Source of the DNA: Subdoligranulum variabile
GTDB taxonomy: Bacteria; Bacillota; Clostridia; Oscillospirales; Ruminococcaceae
Assembly (NCBI GenBank): GCA_003343905.1
Contig: QAKI01000005.1
Coordinates: 31,176-95,175 of the forward strand
DNA length: 64,000 nt
Direction of reading: 5' to 3'
The number at the start of each line of letters is the position of its first letter. The first letter of the stretch is position 1. The notes under the pieces were generated by a model. That model ran no database searches. It saw nothing but the letters and a program-made list of their open reading frames with translations, and was not told the origin of the DNA. Both the position numbers and the translations under genes were made by a program. Below are positions 1 through 7,856 of the stretch, in pieces.

Positions 1-988
1 CCTGCAAAAGCTCAATACCGCCATCCTGAGCCGTCACCCCAGCAAGATGATGATCGCCGAGGAATCCACCGCTTGGCCGATGGTGACCAAACCGGCCGCG
101 GACGGCGGCCTGGGCTTCAACTTCAAGTGGAACATGGGCTGGATGAACGATATGCTCAGCTACATGAAGACCGACCCGCTGTTCCGCGCAGGCAACCACG
201 GCAAGGTGACGTTCAGCTTCTTCTACGCTTTCAGCGAGAACTTCATCCTGCCCATCAGCCATGACGAGGTGGTGCACGGCAAGTGCAGCCTGATCAACAA
301 GATGCCCGGCGACTACGAAGAAAAGTTCGCCAACCTGCGCACCTTCTACGGCTACATGATGGCGCACCCCGGCAAGAAGCTGCTCTTTATGGGGCAGGAG
401 TTCGGCCAGTTCATCGAGTGGGATGAGAAGAAGCAGTTGGACTGGATGCTGCTGGGCTACGACAAGCACCGCCAGCTCCAAAACTATGCCAAGGACCTCA
501 ACCACTTCTACCGCGAAACGCCCGCGCTCTGGCAGGTCGATTACAGTTGGGAAGGTTTCCAGTGGATCGTGCCCGACGACAACCAGCAGAGTGTCATCGC
601 CTTCCTGCGGCGTGACAAGGCAGGGAAGATGCTGCTGGTCGTCTGCAACTTCAACCCCGTGCTGCGCCAGGATTACCAGATGGGCGTGCCGAACCCCGGC
701 AGCTACAAAGAGATCCTCAATTCCGACGATCCCAAGTACGGCGGTTCCGGTGTGAGCAACGGCACGGTGCGCAGCAAAAAGGGCGAAATGCACGGCTTCG
801 CGCAGCATATCTCGCTGACGCTGCCGCCGCTGTCCACCCTTTACTTCCAGGTCCCGGCGGCCCGCAAGCCCCGCGCCAAAAAGGCCGGCGAAACGGCGGC
901 AAAACCCGCAGCGGCCAGGGCCGGAAAGACCGGCGCCAAGACCGCGGCGACCCGCCGCCGCACTGCAAAAGCCAACCCGCAGAAGTAA
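1..988 (+). CDS. glgB: 1,4-alpha-glucan branching enzyme, C-terminal part
   Basis: GlgB makes the alpha-1,6 branch points of glycogen (GH13 family). Only the C-terminal 328 codons are present; the frame is open from base 2 and the start lies before the window. The visible part holds the catalytic glutamate region (MMIAEESTAWP), the conserved SHDEVVHGK segment and the C-terminal beta domain. It leads directly into glgC, glgD and glgA, so it belongs to the glycogen synthesis cluster. After the normal end of the family the protein carries about 45 residues of Ala/Lys/Arg-rich low-complexity tail (from about base 850), which ordinary GlgB proteins lack. Family assignment is firm; the role of the tail is unknown. 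Confidence 0.95.
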   Translation, partial: LQKLNTAILSRHPSKMMIAEESTAWPMVTKPAADGGLGFNFKWNMGWMNDMLSYMKTDPLFRAGNHGKVTFSFFYAFSENFILPISHDEVVHGKCSLINKMPGDYEEKFANLRTFYGYMMAHPGKKLLFMGQEFGQFIEWDEKKQLDWMLLGYDKHRQLQNYAKDLNHFYRETPALWQVDYSWEGFQWIVPDDNQQSVIAFLRRDKAGKMLLVVCNFNPVLRQDYQMGVPNPGSYKEILNSDDPKYGGSGVSNGTVRSKKGEMHGFAQHISLTLPPLSTLYFQVPAARKPRAKKAGETAAKPAAARAGKTGAKTAATRRRTAKANPQK

Positions 989-1076
989 GGGCCCTGCCTT
1001 TCTTCCGCGTGATGGATAGATCGCAGATCCAATTTGTATTCTATGGCAAATGCCAAATTTTAAGGGGAGAAATCTT

Positions 1077-2300
1077 ATGGCTAAAGAAATGATCGCAATG
1101 ATCCTGGCCGGCGGCCAGGGCTCGCGCCTCTACGCGCTGACCCAAAAGCTCGCCAAGCCCGCAGTCCCGTTTGGCGGAAAGTATCGCATCATCGACTTCC
1201 CGCTGTCCAACTGCGTCAACTCTGACATTGATACGGTGGGCATCCTGACCCAGTATCAGCCGCTGGTCCTGAACGAGTACATCGGCAACGGCCAGCCCTG
1301 GGACCTGGACCGCCTGCACGGCGGCGTGCATGTGCTGCCGCCCTACCAGCAGGCCACCGGCTCTGACTGGTACAAGGGCACGGCCAACGCGATCTACCAG
1401 AATATTTCGTTCATTGACCGCTATGATCCCAAGTATGTGATCATTCTGTCCGGCGACCAGATCTGCAAGCAGGACTACTCCGATTTCCTGCGCTTCCATA
1501 AGGAGAAGAACGCCGAGTTCTCTGTCGCCGTCATGGAAGTGCCATGGAGCGAGGCTTCCCGCTTCGGCCTGATGGTCACCGACGAGGACGACCGTATCAA
1601 TGCGTTCCAGGAAAAGCCGAAGGAACCCAAGTCCAACTTGGCCTCCATGGGCATCTACATCTTCAACTGGGACATCCTGAAAAAGTACCTCACCGAAGAC
1701 GAAGCGGACCCCAATTCCGAGAACGACTTCGGCAAGAACGTCATCCCCAACCTGCTCAAGGATGGGCGGCGTATGTACGCCTACCACTTCAGCGGCTACT
1801 GGAAGGACGTGGGCACCATCTCCAGCCTGTGGCAGGCCAACATGGAAGTGCTGGACCCCGGCCATTCCGGCATCAACCTGTTTGATGAAAACTGGAAGAT
1901 CTACTCCCTCAACTCCGGCCAGCCCTGCCAGCGCATCGGCAGCGATGCCACGATCGTGAACTCCATGGTTTCGGAAGGCTGCCGCGTTGACGGCACCGTC
2001 AACCACTCCATCCTGTTCCCCGGCGTCGTGGTGGAAAAGGGCGCTACGGTGGAAGCCGCCGTCGTCATGGGCGGCACCGTCATCAAGGCGGGCGCCAGCG
2101 TCAAGCACTGCATCGTGGCCGAAAACGTCACGATCGAGGAGGGCGCCACCGTGGGCGCCATGCCCGAAGGCGGCCTGAACATTGCCGAACCCGGCGATGT
2201 GGCGACGGTCGGCTCCGACGTGGTCGTCGGCAAGGGCGCGACCGTCGGCCCCAAGGCGATGGTCTCCAGCGATGTAAAGGATGGTGAGGAACAATGGTAA
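1077..2300 (+). CDS. glgC: Glucose-1-phosphate adenylyltransferase catalytic subunit
   Basis: Makes ADP-glucose, the donor for glycogen synthase, from ATP and glucose-1-phosphate. The 407-residue protein begins with the nucleotidyltransferase signature (LAGGQGSRL) and continues through the PFGGKYRIIDFPLSN substrate region and an FQEKPKEP motif, then a left-handed beta-helix C-terminal domain. An upstream in-frame ATG at 1050 exists, but the AAGGGGAGA at 1061-1070 fits the ATG at 1077, which also gives the usual N-terminus. Its last codons overlap the glgD start by 7 bases, indicating coupled translation. In Firmicutes GlgC and GlgD form a hetero-oligomer in which GlgC is the main catalytic chain. 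Confidence 0.96.
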   Translation: MAKEMIAMILAGGQGSRLYALTQKLAKPAVPFGGKYRIIDFPLSNCVNSDIDTVGILTQYQPLVLNEYIGNGQPWDLDRLHGGVHVLPPYQQATGSDWYKGTANAIYQNISFIDRYDPKYVIILSGDQICKQDYSDFLRFHKEKNAEFSVAVMEVPWSEASRFGLMVTDEDDRINAFQEKPKEPKSNLASMGIYIFNWDILKKYLTEDEADPNSENDFGKNVIPNLLKDGRRMYAYHFSGYWKDVGTISSLWQANMEVLDPGHSGINLFDENWKIYSLNSGQPCQRIGSDATIVNSMVSEGCRVDGTVNHSILFPGVVVEKGATVEAAVVMGGTVIKAGASVKHCIVAENVTIEEGATVGAMPEGGLNIAEPGDVATVGSDVVVGKGATVGPKAMVSSDVKDGEEQW

Positions 2301-3418
2301 ACAGCAACGTCAACGCTCTCGGCGTCATTTTCGCCAACACCTACGATAATCTTGTTCCCGAACTGGTGGCGGAGCGCTCTATGGCCTCCATTCCCTTCGG
2401 CGGACGTTACCGCCTGATCGACTTCACGCTGTCCAGCATGGCGAATGCGGGCATCGACAACGTGTCGGTCATCGTGCGCCGGAACTACCACTCCCTGATG
2501 GACCATCTGGGTTCCGGCCGTGAATGGGACCTCACCCGCAAGCGCGGCGGCCTGAACATCGTCCCGCCTTTCGCGGAGCGCAGCGTCAAGGTCTACTCCG
2601 GCCGCGTGGACGCGCTGGAAAGCATCCTCTCCTGGCTGGAAGCCCAGAAGGAACGCTATGTGATCCTGTCGGATGCGTACACCGCGCTGAACTTTGACTT
2701 TGCCGACCTGATCGACGCGCACGTCAACAGCAACGCCGACGTGACGATGGTCTACAACCGCGCCGTGATCCCCGAGGGCGCCCGCAGTGACAACTACACC
2801 GTCCGCGTGGACGATGACGGCCGCGTGACCGAGATCCTCACCAACGATTACCGCCTGGGTGAACAGAACCTTTCGCTGAACATCTATGTGATCGAGCGCG
2901 AGACCCTGATCCACCTGATCCATGACGCGGCTGTGCGCGGCATGGTCTACTTTGAGCGCGATATCTTGGCCCGCAACCTCAAACTGCTCAACGTGCATGC
3001 TTACCGCTTCGACGGCTATGTGGCGCGCATCTCGGATATGAAGAGCTACTTCGACGAGAATATGCGCCTGCTGCAGCCCGGCAGCATGGATGCGCTGTTC
3101 GGCGGCGCGCCGATTTACACCAAGATCCGCGACGATAACCCCACCCGTTACCTGGAAGGCAGCTCTGCCAAGAACAGCCTGCTGGCCGACGGCTGCGTGA
3201 TCGAAGGCACGGTGGAGAACTGCGTGCTGTTCCGCGGCTGCAAGGTCAAGAAGGGCGCTGTTGTGAAGAACTGCGTGCTGGGTCAGGATACGGTGGTCGA
3301 GCCGGACTGCGACGTGGAGTATGTGGTCACCGATAAGAACGTCCACATCACCGAGGGCAAGAAGCTGAACGGCACCGACACCTTCCCGGTGTTCATCGCC
3401 AAGAACCACAGCGTATAA
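2294..3418 (+). CDS. glgD: Glucose-1-phosphate adenylyltransferase, GlgD subunit
   Basis: GlgD is the partner subunit of the Firmicutes ADP-glucose pyrophosphorylase and mainly modulates GlgC. The 374-residue protein keeps the overall fold (PFGGRYRLIDFTLSSM, then a C-terminal beta-helix with hexapeptide repeats). It lacks the N-terminal GGxGxRL loop that GlgC has; its first residues run VNALGVIFANTYDNLVPEL, as is usual for GlgD. The start codon lies inside the glgC stop (ATGGTAA), with GGTGAGGA as ribosome site. It is shorter than GlgC, as expected. Confidence 0.94.
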   Translation: MVNSNVNALGVIFANTYDNLVPELVAERSMASIPFGGRYRLIDFTLSSMANAGIDNVSVIVRRNYHSLMDHLGSGREWDLTRKRGGLNIVPPFAERSVKVYSGRVDALESILSWLEAQKERYVILSDAYTALNFDFADLIDAHVNSNADVTMVYNRAVIPEGARSDNYTVRVDDDGRVTEILTNDYRLGEQNLSLNIYVIERETLIHLIHDAAVRGMVYFERDILARNLKLLNVHAYRFDGYVARISDMKSYFDENMRLLQPGSMDALFGGAPIYTKIRDDNPTRYLEGSSAKNSLLADGCVIEGTVENCVLFRGCKVKKGAVVKNCVLGQDTVVEPDCDVEYVVTDKNVHITEGKKLNGTDTFPVFIAKNHSV

Positions 3419-3431
3419 GATGGCTCATAGT

Positions 3432-3510
3432 AGCCGCGCCCATTCTCCCCGGGGGCGGCTTACATGAGAGGGACGGGGGGACTGAAGAAGCCCTCCCGTC
3501 CTTCCTTTTT
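3432..3510 (+). terminator. Tandem hairpins and U-tract between glgD and glgA
   Basis: Two inverted repeats follow glgD: AGCCGC...GCGGCT (from 3432 to 3460) and GGACGGGGGG/CCCTCCCGTCC (3471-3480 with 3491-3501), the second followed by TTCCTTTTT. This looks like an intrinsic terminator or attenuator only 35 bases ahead of glgA. glgA expression could therefore be lower than that of glgBCD, or depend on read-through. I did not find a good promoter between the hairpins and glgA. Confidence 0.65.
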
Positions 3511-3544
3511 ATGAAACGATCCTGCCATTTGTATGGAGGTACTT

Positions 3545-4963
3545 ATGAGAATTCTGTATGCGGCCAGCGAGGCCGCTCCCTTTGCAAAATCCGGCGGTCT
3601 GGCCGATGTGGCCGGGGCGCTGCCCAAGGCGCTGGTCAAGGACGGCATCGACTGCCGCGTGGTCATGCCGCTGTACGGCGATTTGAAGTATAAGGACACC
3701 CTGACCTATGTGACGAACTTCAGCGTGCCGGTGGGCTGGCGCAGCCAGTACTGCGGCCTGTTCAAGGCCGAACATGAGGGCGTGACCTTCTATTTCATCG
3801 ACAACGAATATTACTTCAAGCGCAGCGGCCTGTACGGCTTTTATGATGACGGCGAGCGCTTCGCCTTCTTCTCCCGCGCCATCCTCGAAATGCTGTTCTA
3901 TACCGATTTCGAGCCGGACATCATCAACTGCAACGACTGGCAGACCGCGCTGACCCCCGTGTATCTGAACCTGTACTACCGCCATTTGGATAAGTTCAAC
4001 CGCATCAAGACGGTGTTCACCATCCACAACATCGCCTACCAGGGCAAGTACGGCCTGGACATCCTGGAAGATACCTGCGGCATCGGCGCGCGGGACGCCC
4101 ATGTGGTGGAATACGACGGCTGCGCCAACTTCATGAAAGGCGCGATCGAGACCGCCGACAAGGTCACCACGGTCAGCCCCAGCTACGCCCAGGAGATCCT
4201 GGACCCCTGGTTCAGCCATGGCCTGGACGGCCTGCTGCGCCAGAAGCAGTACAAGACCTGCGGTATCCTGAACGGTATCGACGTGGACGTGTTCAACCCG
4301 GCCACCGACCCCGACATCGTGAAGAATTACGATGTCAACACCTTCCAGGACGGCAAGGCAGTCTGCAAGGCGGCTTTGCAGGACGAGTTCGGCCTGCATA
4401 AGGACGGCAGCCCCATCATGGCGATGGTCACCCGTCTGGTGGGCCATAAGGGCGTGGACCTCGTGCGCGCTGTGGCCGAGGGCCTGCTGCAGCAGGGCAT
4501 CGAACTGGTCATCCTTGGCTCCGGCGAAGCCCAGTACGAGAACTTCTTCAACGAACTCTGCGCCCGTCATCCCGGCCGTGTGGGCGTTTACATCGGCTTC
4601 AACGCGCAGTTGGCCCAGCGCATCTACTCCGGCGCGGACATCTTCCTGATGCCCTCCCGTTCGGAACCCTGCGGCCTGGCCCAGATGGTATCCTGCCGTT
4701 ACGGCACGATCCCTGTGGTGCGCGAGACCGGCGGCCTGCGTGACTCCATCCACGATTCCGGCGACGGGTTCGGCAACGGCTTCACCTTTGCCAACTACAA
4801 CGCCCATGAACTGTACGAAGCCTGCTGGCGCGCCAAGGAAGGCTACTGGCAGAAGGACGGCTGGCCGATCCTGGTCCGCCGCGCCATGGAGTGCGATTTC
4901 AGTTGGGCCAACTCGGCCAGAAGCTACGAAGGGCTGTATAATGAGGTCGTGAACCTCTGGTAA
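3545..4963 (+). CDS. glgA: Glycogen synthase (ADP-glucose, GT5)
   Basis: Transfers glucose from ADP-glucose to the growing alpha-1,4 chain. The 472-residue GT5 protein starts MRILYAASEAAPFAKSGGLA, with the ADP-glucose-binding KSGGL loop, and has the C-terminal donor site region (LMPSRSEPCGLAQM) of the GT-B fold. An ATG 12 bases upstream (3533) is in frame but sits over the Shine-Dalgarno sequence GGAGG (3535-3539); the ATG at 3545 has proper spacing and gives the family N-terminus. It is the last gene of the glycogen cluster and is followed by a strong terminator. Confidence 0.96.
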   Translation: MRILYAASEAAPFAKSGGLADVAGALPKALVKDGIDCRVVMPLYGDLKYKDTLTYVTNFSVPVGWRSQYCGLFKAEHEGVTFYFIDNEYYFKRSGLYGFYDDGERFAFFSRAILEMLFYTDFEPDIINCNDWQTALTPVYLNLYYRHLDKFNRIKTVFTIHNIAYQGKYGLDILEDTCGIGARDAHVVEYDGCANFMKGAIETADKVTTVSPSYAQEILDPWFSHGLDGLLRQKQYKTCGILNGIDVDVFNPATDPDIVKNYDVNTFQDGKAVCKAALQDEFGLHKDGSPIMAMVTRLVGHKGVDLVRAVAEGLLQQGIELVILGSGEAQYENFFNELCARHPGRVGVYIGFNAQLAQRIYSGADIFLMPSRSEPCGLAQMVSCRYGTIPVVRETGGLRDSIHDSGDGFGNGFTFANYNAHELYEACWRAKEGYWQKDGWPILVRRAMECDFSWANSARSYEGLYNEVVNLW

Positions 4964-5066
4964 ACGGCCCGGCTCCGTAGCGCCTGCAAAGCGCGGGAAA
5001 CGGCGGGATACGGCATCTTGGACGCCGCTTCCCCAAAAATCACGGGTTTTCGCAAAAATAAAAGTG

Positions 5067-5097
5067 CCCGGCGGGATTTTTTCCGCCGGGTTTTCTT
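5067..5097 (+). terminator. Intrinsic terminator after glgA
   Basis: Perfect stem CCCGGCGG (5067-5074) with CCGCCGGG (5083-5090) and then TTTTCTT. The -35 element of the next promoter begins at 5096, inside the terminator tail. Confidence 0.9.
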
Positions 5098-5124
5098 GCA
5101 TTTCCCGTAAAATAGGGCTATTCT
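5096..5124 (+). promoter_or_regulatory. Putative promoter of the C39-like lipoprotein gene
   Basis: TTGCAT (5096-5101), a 17-base spacer and TATTCT (5119-5124). The -35 overlaps the glgA terminator tail. The leader to the GTG start is about 170 bases. The stretch from 5125 to 5287 shows no gene that I can support. Confidence 0.5.
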
Positions 5125-5300
5125 TTTCTTATAGATGATAGGGAAGAGCAGCGCCGCCGCAGATACCCCAACCATCCCCGGCGGTCTGCTGTGCCCCTGT
5201 AAAAACATGACCGCGCGGTTTTGCCTTTGGTGCGGCCAAACGGCGGTCCCCCTGCGCATGCGCCGCGTTCGGGCGGCAGCGGGCTGTGAGGTGAAAGGAC

Positions 5301-6269
5301 GTGAACAAAGTACGGAAGTCGGCGTTGGTTGCGTTGGCCGGTTTGGGGCTGCTGCTGTCGGGCTGCGACGGCGTGCAGCCCGCGCTGGCAGGGCTGGAGG
5401 ACGCCAGACGGCAGTTGGCCATCGAAGCGGGGCAGGCGGGAAACGAACTGGCCGCCGCGGCGCAGCGGATGCTGTCGGGATGGTTCACGGCTTCGCCGCC
5501 TGCCGCAGAAGAAACGGCCGGTACGCCGGAGAACCCGCCGCCCATAGAGGAAGCGCCCGGCGCACAGGACGCCGCGCCGCCCGCAGATATCCCCGCCGAC
5601 CTGCCGGACCCGGCAGCCGGGAGCGGGGAAGCAGGGCAGGCCCCAACGCAGCCCGCGCAGGACGAAACCGGCGGGCAGGAAACGGTCCGGCTGGATGTGC
5701 GCAACATCCTTCAAAACCCGGAACTGCCCAACGGCTGCGAGATCACGGCGGCCACCATCGTGCTGAATTATCTGGGCTTCCCGGTAGACAAGGTGACGAT
5801 GGCTGAACAGTATTTGCCGCAGCAGGCCGAGTATTGGGCCACCGACCCGGACGAAGCGTTCATGGGCAACCCGGCCTACCTGCTGGCCTATTACTGCAAT
5901 CCGGGGCCAGTCGTGGAGGCGGTCAACGCCTATTTGGACGATCAGGGTTCGCCGTACCGCGCGGTGGACATCAGCGGAACCCCGGCGGAGGAACTGTATG
6001 ACTGGGTGGCGGAGGGCGCGCCCGTCATCGTGTGGACGACCCGCGGCTGCATGACCCCGACCTACAGCACCAACTTTATGATGGCTGACGGCAGCCTGCC
6101 CTACAGCAACTCCCACTGCGTGGTGCTGACGGGCTTTGACAGCGGCGGCTGCTATGTGGCCGACCCGATGTATGAATTTTCCTATGCGTCCTATGACGTA
6201 TTCAACTGGTGTTACAACGTGCGCGGGCAGTATGCCGTTGTGATCGTGGAACCGCAGACCGAAGCATAA
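5301..6269 (+). CDS. Lipoprotein with C39-like peptidase domain
   Basis: A 322-residue predicted lipoprotein. The signal peptide ends in a lipobox with Cys22 (LLSGC), followed by an acidic, Pro/Ala/Glu-rich linker to about residue 130. The C-terminal half matches the C39_2 papain-like family: NGCEITAATIVLNYLG contains the putative catalytic cysteine, and NSHCVVLTGFDSGG holds the conserved histidine region. Proteins of this type are anchored outside the membrane and probably cleave peptide bonds, but the substrate is unknown. The start is a GTG; GAGGTGA at 5288-5294 is well placed for it. It is a single-gene unit between terminators. Confidence 0.82.
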   Translation: MNKVRKSALVALAGLGLLLSGCDGVQPALAGLEDARRQLAIEAGQAGNELAAAAQRMLSGWFTASPPAAEETAGTPENPPPIEEAPGAQDAAPPADIPADLPDPAAGSGEAGQAPTQPAQDETGGQETVRLDVRNILQNPELPNGCEITAATIVLNYLGFPVDKVTMAEQYLPQQAEYWATDPDEAFMGNPAYLLAYYCNPGPVVEAVNAYLDDQGSPYRAVDISGTPAEELYDWVAEGAPVIVWTTRGCMTPTYSTNFMMADGSLPYSNSHCVVLTGFDSGGCYVADPMYEFSYASYDVFNWCYNVRGQYAVVIVEPQTEA

Positions 6270-6272
6270 AAA

Positions 6273-6312
6273 CCCGGCAGACGCACCGTAAAAGGGCGTC
6301 TGCCGGGTCTTG
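6273..6312. terminator. Bidirectional terminator
   Basis: Stem CCCGGCAGACGC (6273-6284) with GCGTCTGCCGGG (6296-6307). T-rich sequence follows on the plus strand, and a run of A on the other side gives a U-tract for the minus strand. It serves the convergent lipoprotein and uridine kinase genes. Confidence 0.9.
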
Positions 6313-6313
6313 T

Positions 6314-6940
6314 TTATTCCTGGGTGCCTTGCAGATGGGTGGAGACCCACTTGATCAGCATGTCCAGCGCCACCAGATTTTGCCCGCCTTCGGGCACGAT
6401 CAGGTCGGCCTTGCGCTTGCTGGGCTCTACAAACTGCTCGTGCATCGGCTTGACGGTGGTCAGGTACTGGGTCACCACGCTGTCCAGCGTGCGGCCGCGG
6501 TCCTTCACGTCGCGCACGATGCGCCGCAGGATGCGCACGTCGGCGTCGGTATCCACGAACACTTTCATGTCCATCAATTCACACAGCTCCGGCGAGTCAA
6601 AGATCAGGATGCCTTCCACGATGATGACCGGCGCGGGCTTTACCAGCACCGTTTCGTTGCTGCGGTTGTGGATCGTGTAGTCGTACACGGGGACCTGCAC
6701 CGGGTGCCCGGCGCGCAGTTCGCGCAGGTGGGCGACCATCAGCGGGGTGTCGAAGCTGTCCGGGTGGTCGTAGTTCAGTTTGCAGCGTTCCTCATAGGGC
6801 AGTTCGTCGTGACGCTTGTAGTAGCTGTCGTGGTTGATGACGCTGACCTCATTGACGCCGAAGTGGTCGCGCAGCCGCTCGGTCAGGGTGGTCTTTCCGC
6901 TGCCGGTGCCGCCCGCAATGCCGATGATAATGGTTTTCAT
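6314..6940 (-). CDS. udk: Uridine kinase
   Basis: Phosphorylates uridine (and cytidine) to UMP (CMP) in pyrimidine salvage. The 208-residue protein has the P-loop GGTGSGKTT at residues 10-18, then NHDSYYKRHDELPYEER and NYDHPDSFDTPL, which are typical of the Udk family. The length matches the family. It lies 18 bases downstream of the dCMP deaminase gene on the same strand, so the two probably form a pyrimidine nucleotide operon. Confidence 0.95.
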   Translation of the reverse strand: MKTIIIGIAGGTGSGKTTLTERLRDHFGVNEVSVINHDSYYKRHDELPYEERCKLNYDHPDSFDTPLMVAHLRELRAGHPVQVPVYDYTIHNRSNETVLVKPAPVIIVEGILIFDSPELCELMDMKVFVDTDADVRILRRIVRDVKDRGRTLDSVVTQYLTTVKPMHEQFVEPSKRKADLIVPEGGQNLVALDMLIKWVSTHLQGTQE

Positions 6941-6958
6941 GCCGTTTTCCCCCTGCTT

Positions 6959-7438
6959 TTATACTTCCAGATGGATCTCGCGCCCGGTAGGCACATAGGC
7001 GCGGTATTTCACGCCCGTCATGTTGAACATCCGGCGGCTGGCGATGCTGGCGTGGCTGTCGTGGTATTTGTCGGACAGATAGATCAGTTCCTTGATCCCG
7101 CTCTGGATGATCGCCTTGGCGCACTCGTTGCAGGGGAACAGCGTCACATACATCCGCGCGCCGCTCAGGTCACTGTGCGGGCTGTTCAGAATGGCGTTCA
7201 GCTCCGAATGGCAGACGTACATATATTTGGTGTTCAGGTCGTCGCCCTCGCGCTCCCAGGGCATATCGTCGTCGTTGCAGCCGATGGGCATACCGTTGTA
7301 CCCCAGCGACAGGATCTTGTTTTCGGGGCTGACGATGCAGGCCCCCACCTGGCTGTTGTTGTCCTTGGAGCGCATGGCGGAAAGCAGGGCGATGCCCATA
7401 AAATACTCATCCCAGCTGATATAATCCGTTCTTTTCAC
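6959..7438 (-). CDS. dCMP deaminase family protein (ComEB-like)
   Basis: A 159-residue zinc-dependent cytidine/deoxycytidylate deaminase. The zinc site is visible as CHSE (His77, Glu79) and PCNEC (Cys103, Cys106). The preceding region (VGACIVSPENKILSLGYNG) is typical of dCMP deaminases, which convert dCMP to dUMP for dTMP synthesis. The start is a GTG with GGAAGGG six bases upstream. It is transcribed just ahead of udk. In Bacilli a close relative sits in the comE locus (ComEB), but no competence gene is visible here. Confidence 0.9.
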   Translation of the reverse strand: MKRTDYISWDEYFMGIALLSAMRSKDNNSQVGACIVSPENKILSLGYNGMPIGCNDDDMPWEREGDDLNTKYMYVCHSELNAILNSPHSDLSGARMYVTLFPCNECAKAIIQSGIKELIYLSDKYHDSHASIASRRMFNMTGVKYRAYVPTGREIHLEV

Positions 7439-7473
7439 AGCGTTCCCTTCCTTTTCTTTTTTATTTTACAACT

Positions 7474-7502
7474 ATTATACTGTGCGCAGTGGGCGTGCGC
7501 AA
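7474..7502 (-). promoter_or_regulatory. Putative promoter of the dCMP deaminase-udk operon
   Basis: On the minus strand TTGCGC (7497-7502), a 17-base spacer and a perfect TATAAT (7474-7479). The -10 element overlaps the stop codon of the upstream spoIIID gene. Confidence 0.5.
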
Positions 7503-7750
7503 GGCTGTTTGCACAAATATTTGCGGCGCGTGGCCTCACCGCCGCGCAGATGCCGCTCGGCCTTGTTGCGCTGCACAACGGTCTGCACTTCGGCCCACAG
7601 GCCGGGGTGGGTGCGGCGCAGGCGGCTCTGGTCCTTCCAGATCGTGCTCTTGCTCACCCCAAACACCGCCGCGGTCGCCCGCACCGTGGCACCGGTGCGC
7701 ACGATGTACCGCCCCACAGCTACGGCCCGTTCCTCCGGGTCACCTTTCAT
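7475..7750 (-). CDS. spoIIID: Sporulation transcriptional regulator SpoIIID
   Basis: A 91-residue small DNA-binding protein. It shows the SpoIIID layout: an N-terminal EERAVAVGRYIVRTGATVR segment, a helix-turn-helix (AAVFGVSKSTIWKD) and the characteristic basic C-terminal stretch KAERHLRGGEATRRKYL. In Bacillus SpoIIID acts in the mother cell with sigma E and sigma K. I start at the ATG at 7748-7750, with GGGGG eight bases upstream; a longer frame reaches 7783. The extra C-terminal residues (CKQPCARPLRTV) are not typical. An inverted repeat ACATAG...CTATGT (7766-7771, 7787-7792) lies just upstream. Confidence 0.88.
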   Translation of the reverse strand: MKGDPEERAVAVGRYIVRTGATVRATAAVFGVSKSTIWKDQSRLRRTHPGLWAEVQTVVQRNKAERHLRGGEATRRKYLCKQPCARPLRTV

Positions 7751-7817
7751 ACCGCCAACCCCCTTACATAGAATCTCTGCCAAATCCTATGTGAAAAGGG
7801 GTGGGGATATGTCCGAA

Positions 7818-7849
7818 AACAGAAAATCCCCGCCCTACCGGGCGGGGAT
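7818..7849 (-). terminator. Terminator of the WG-repeat lipoprotein gene
   Basis: Stem ATCCCCGCCC/GGGCGGGGAT (7826-7835 with 7840-7849), followed on the minus strand by TTTCTGTTTT. Confidence 0.85.
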
Positions 7850-7856
7850 GGAAAGT

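Noticed and set aside
1041..3409. Long minus-strand frames opposite glgC and glgD
   Set aside because: They mirror strongly GC3-biased genes with clear identity. High GC leaves antisense frames open; they show no family motifs and no ribosome sites.
7766..7792. Inverted repeat upstream of spoIIID as a terminator
   Set aside because: The ACATAG/CTATGT arms are short and no U-tract follows; a real terminator for the upstream gene lies at 7818-7849. An operator is possible but unproven.
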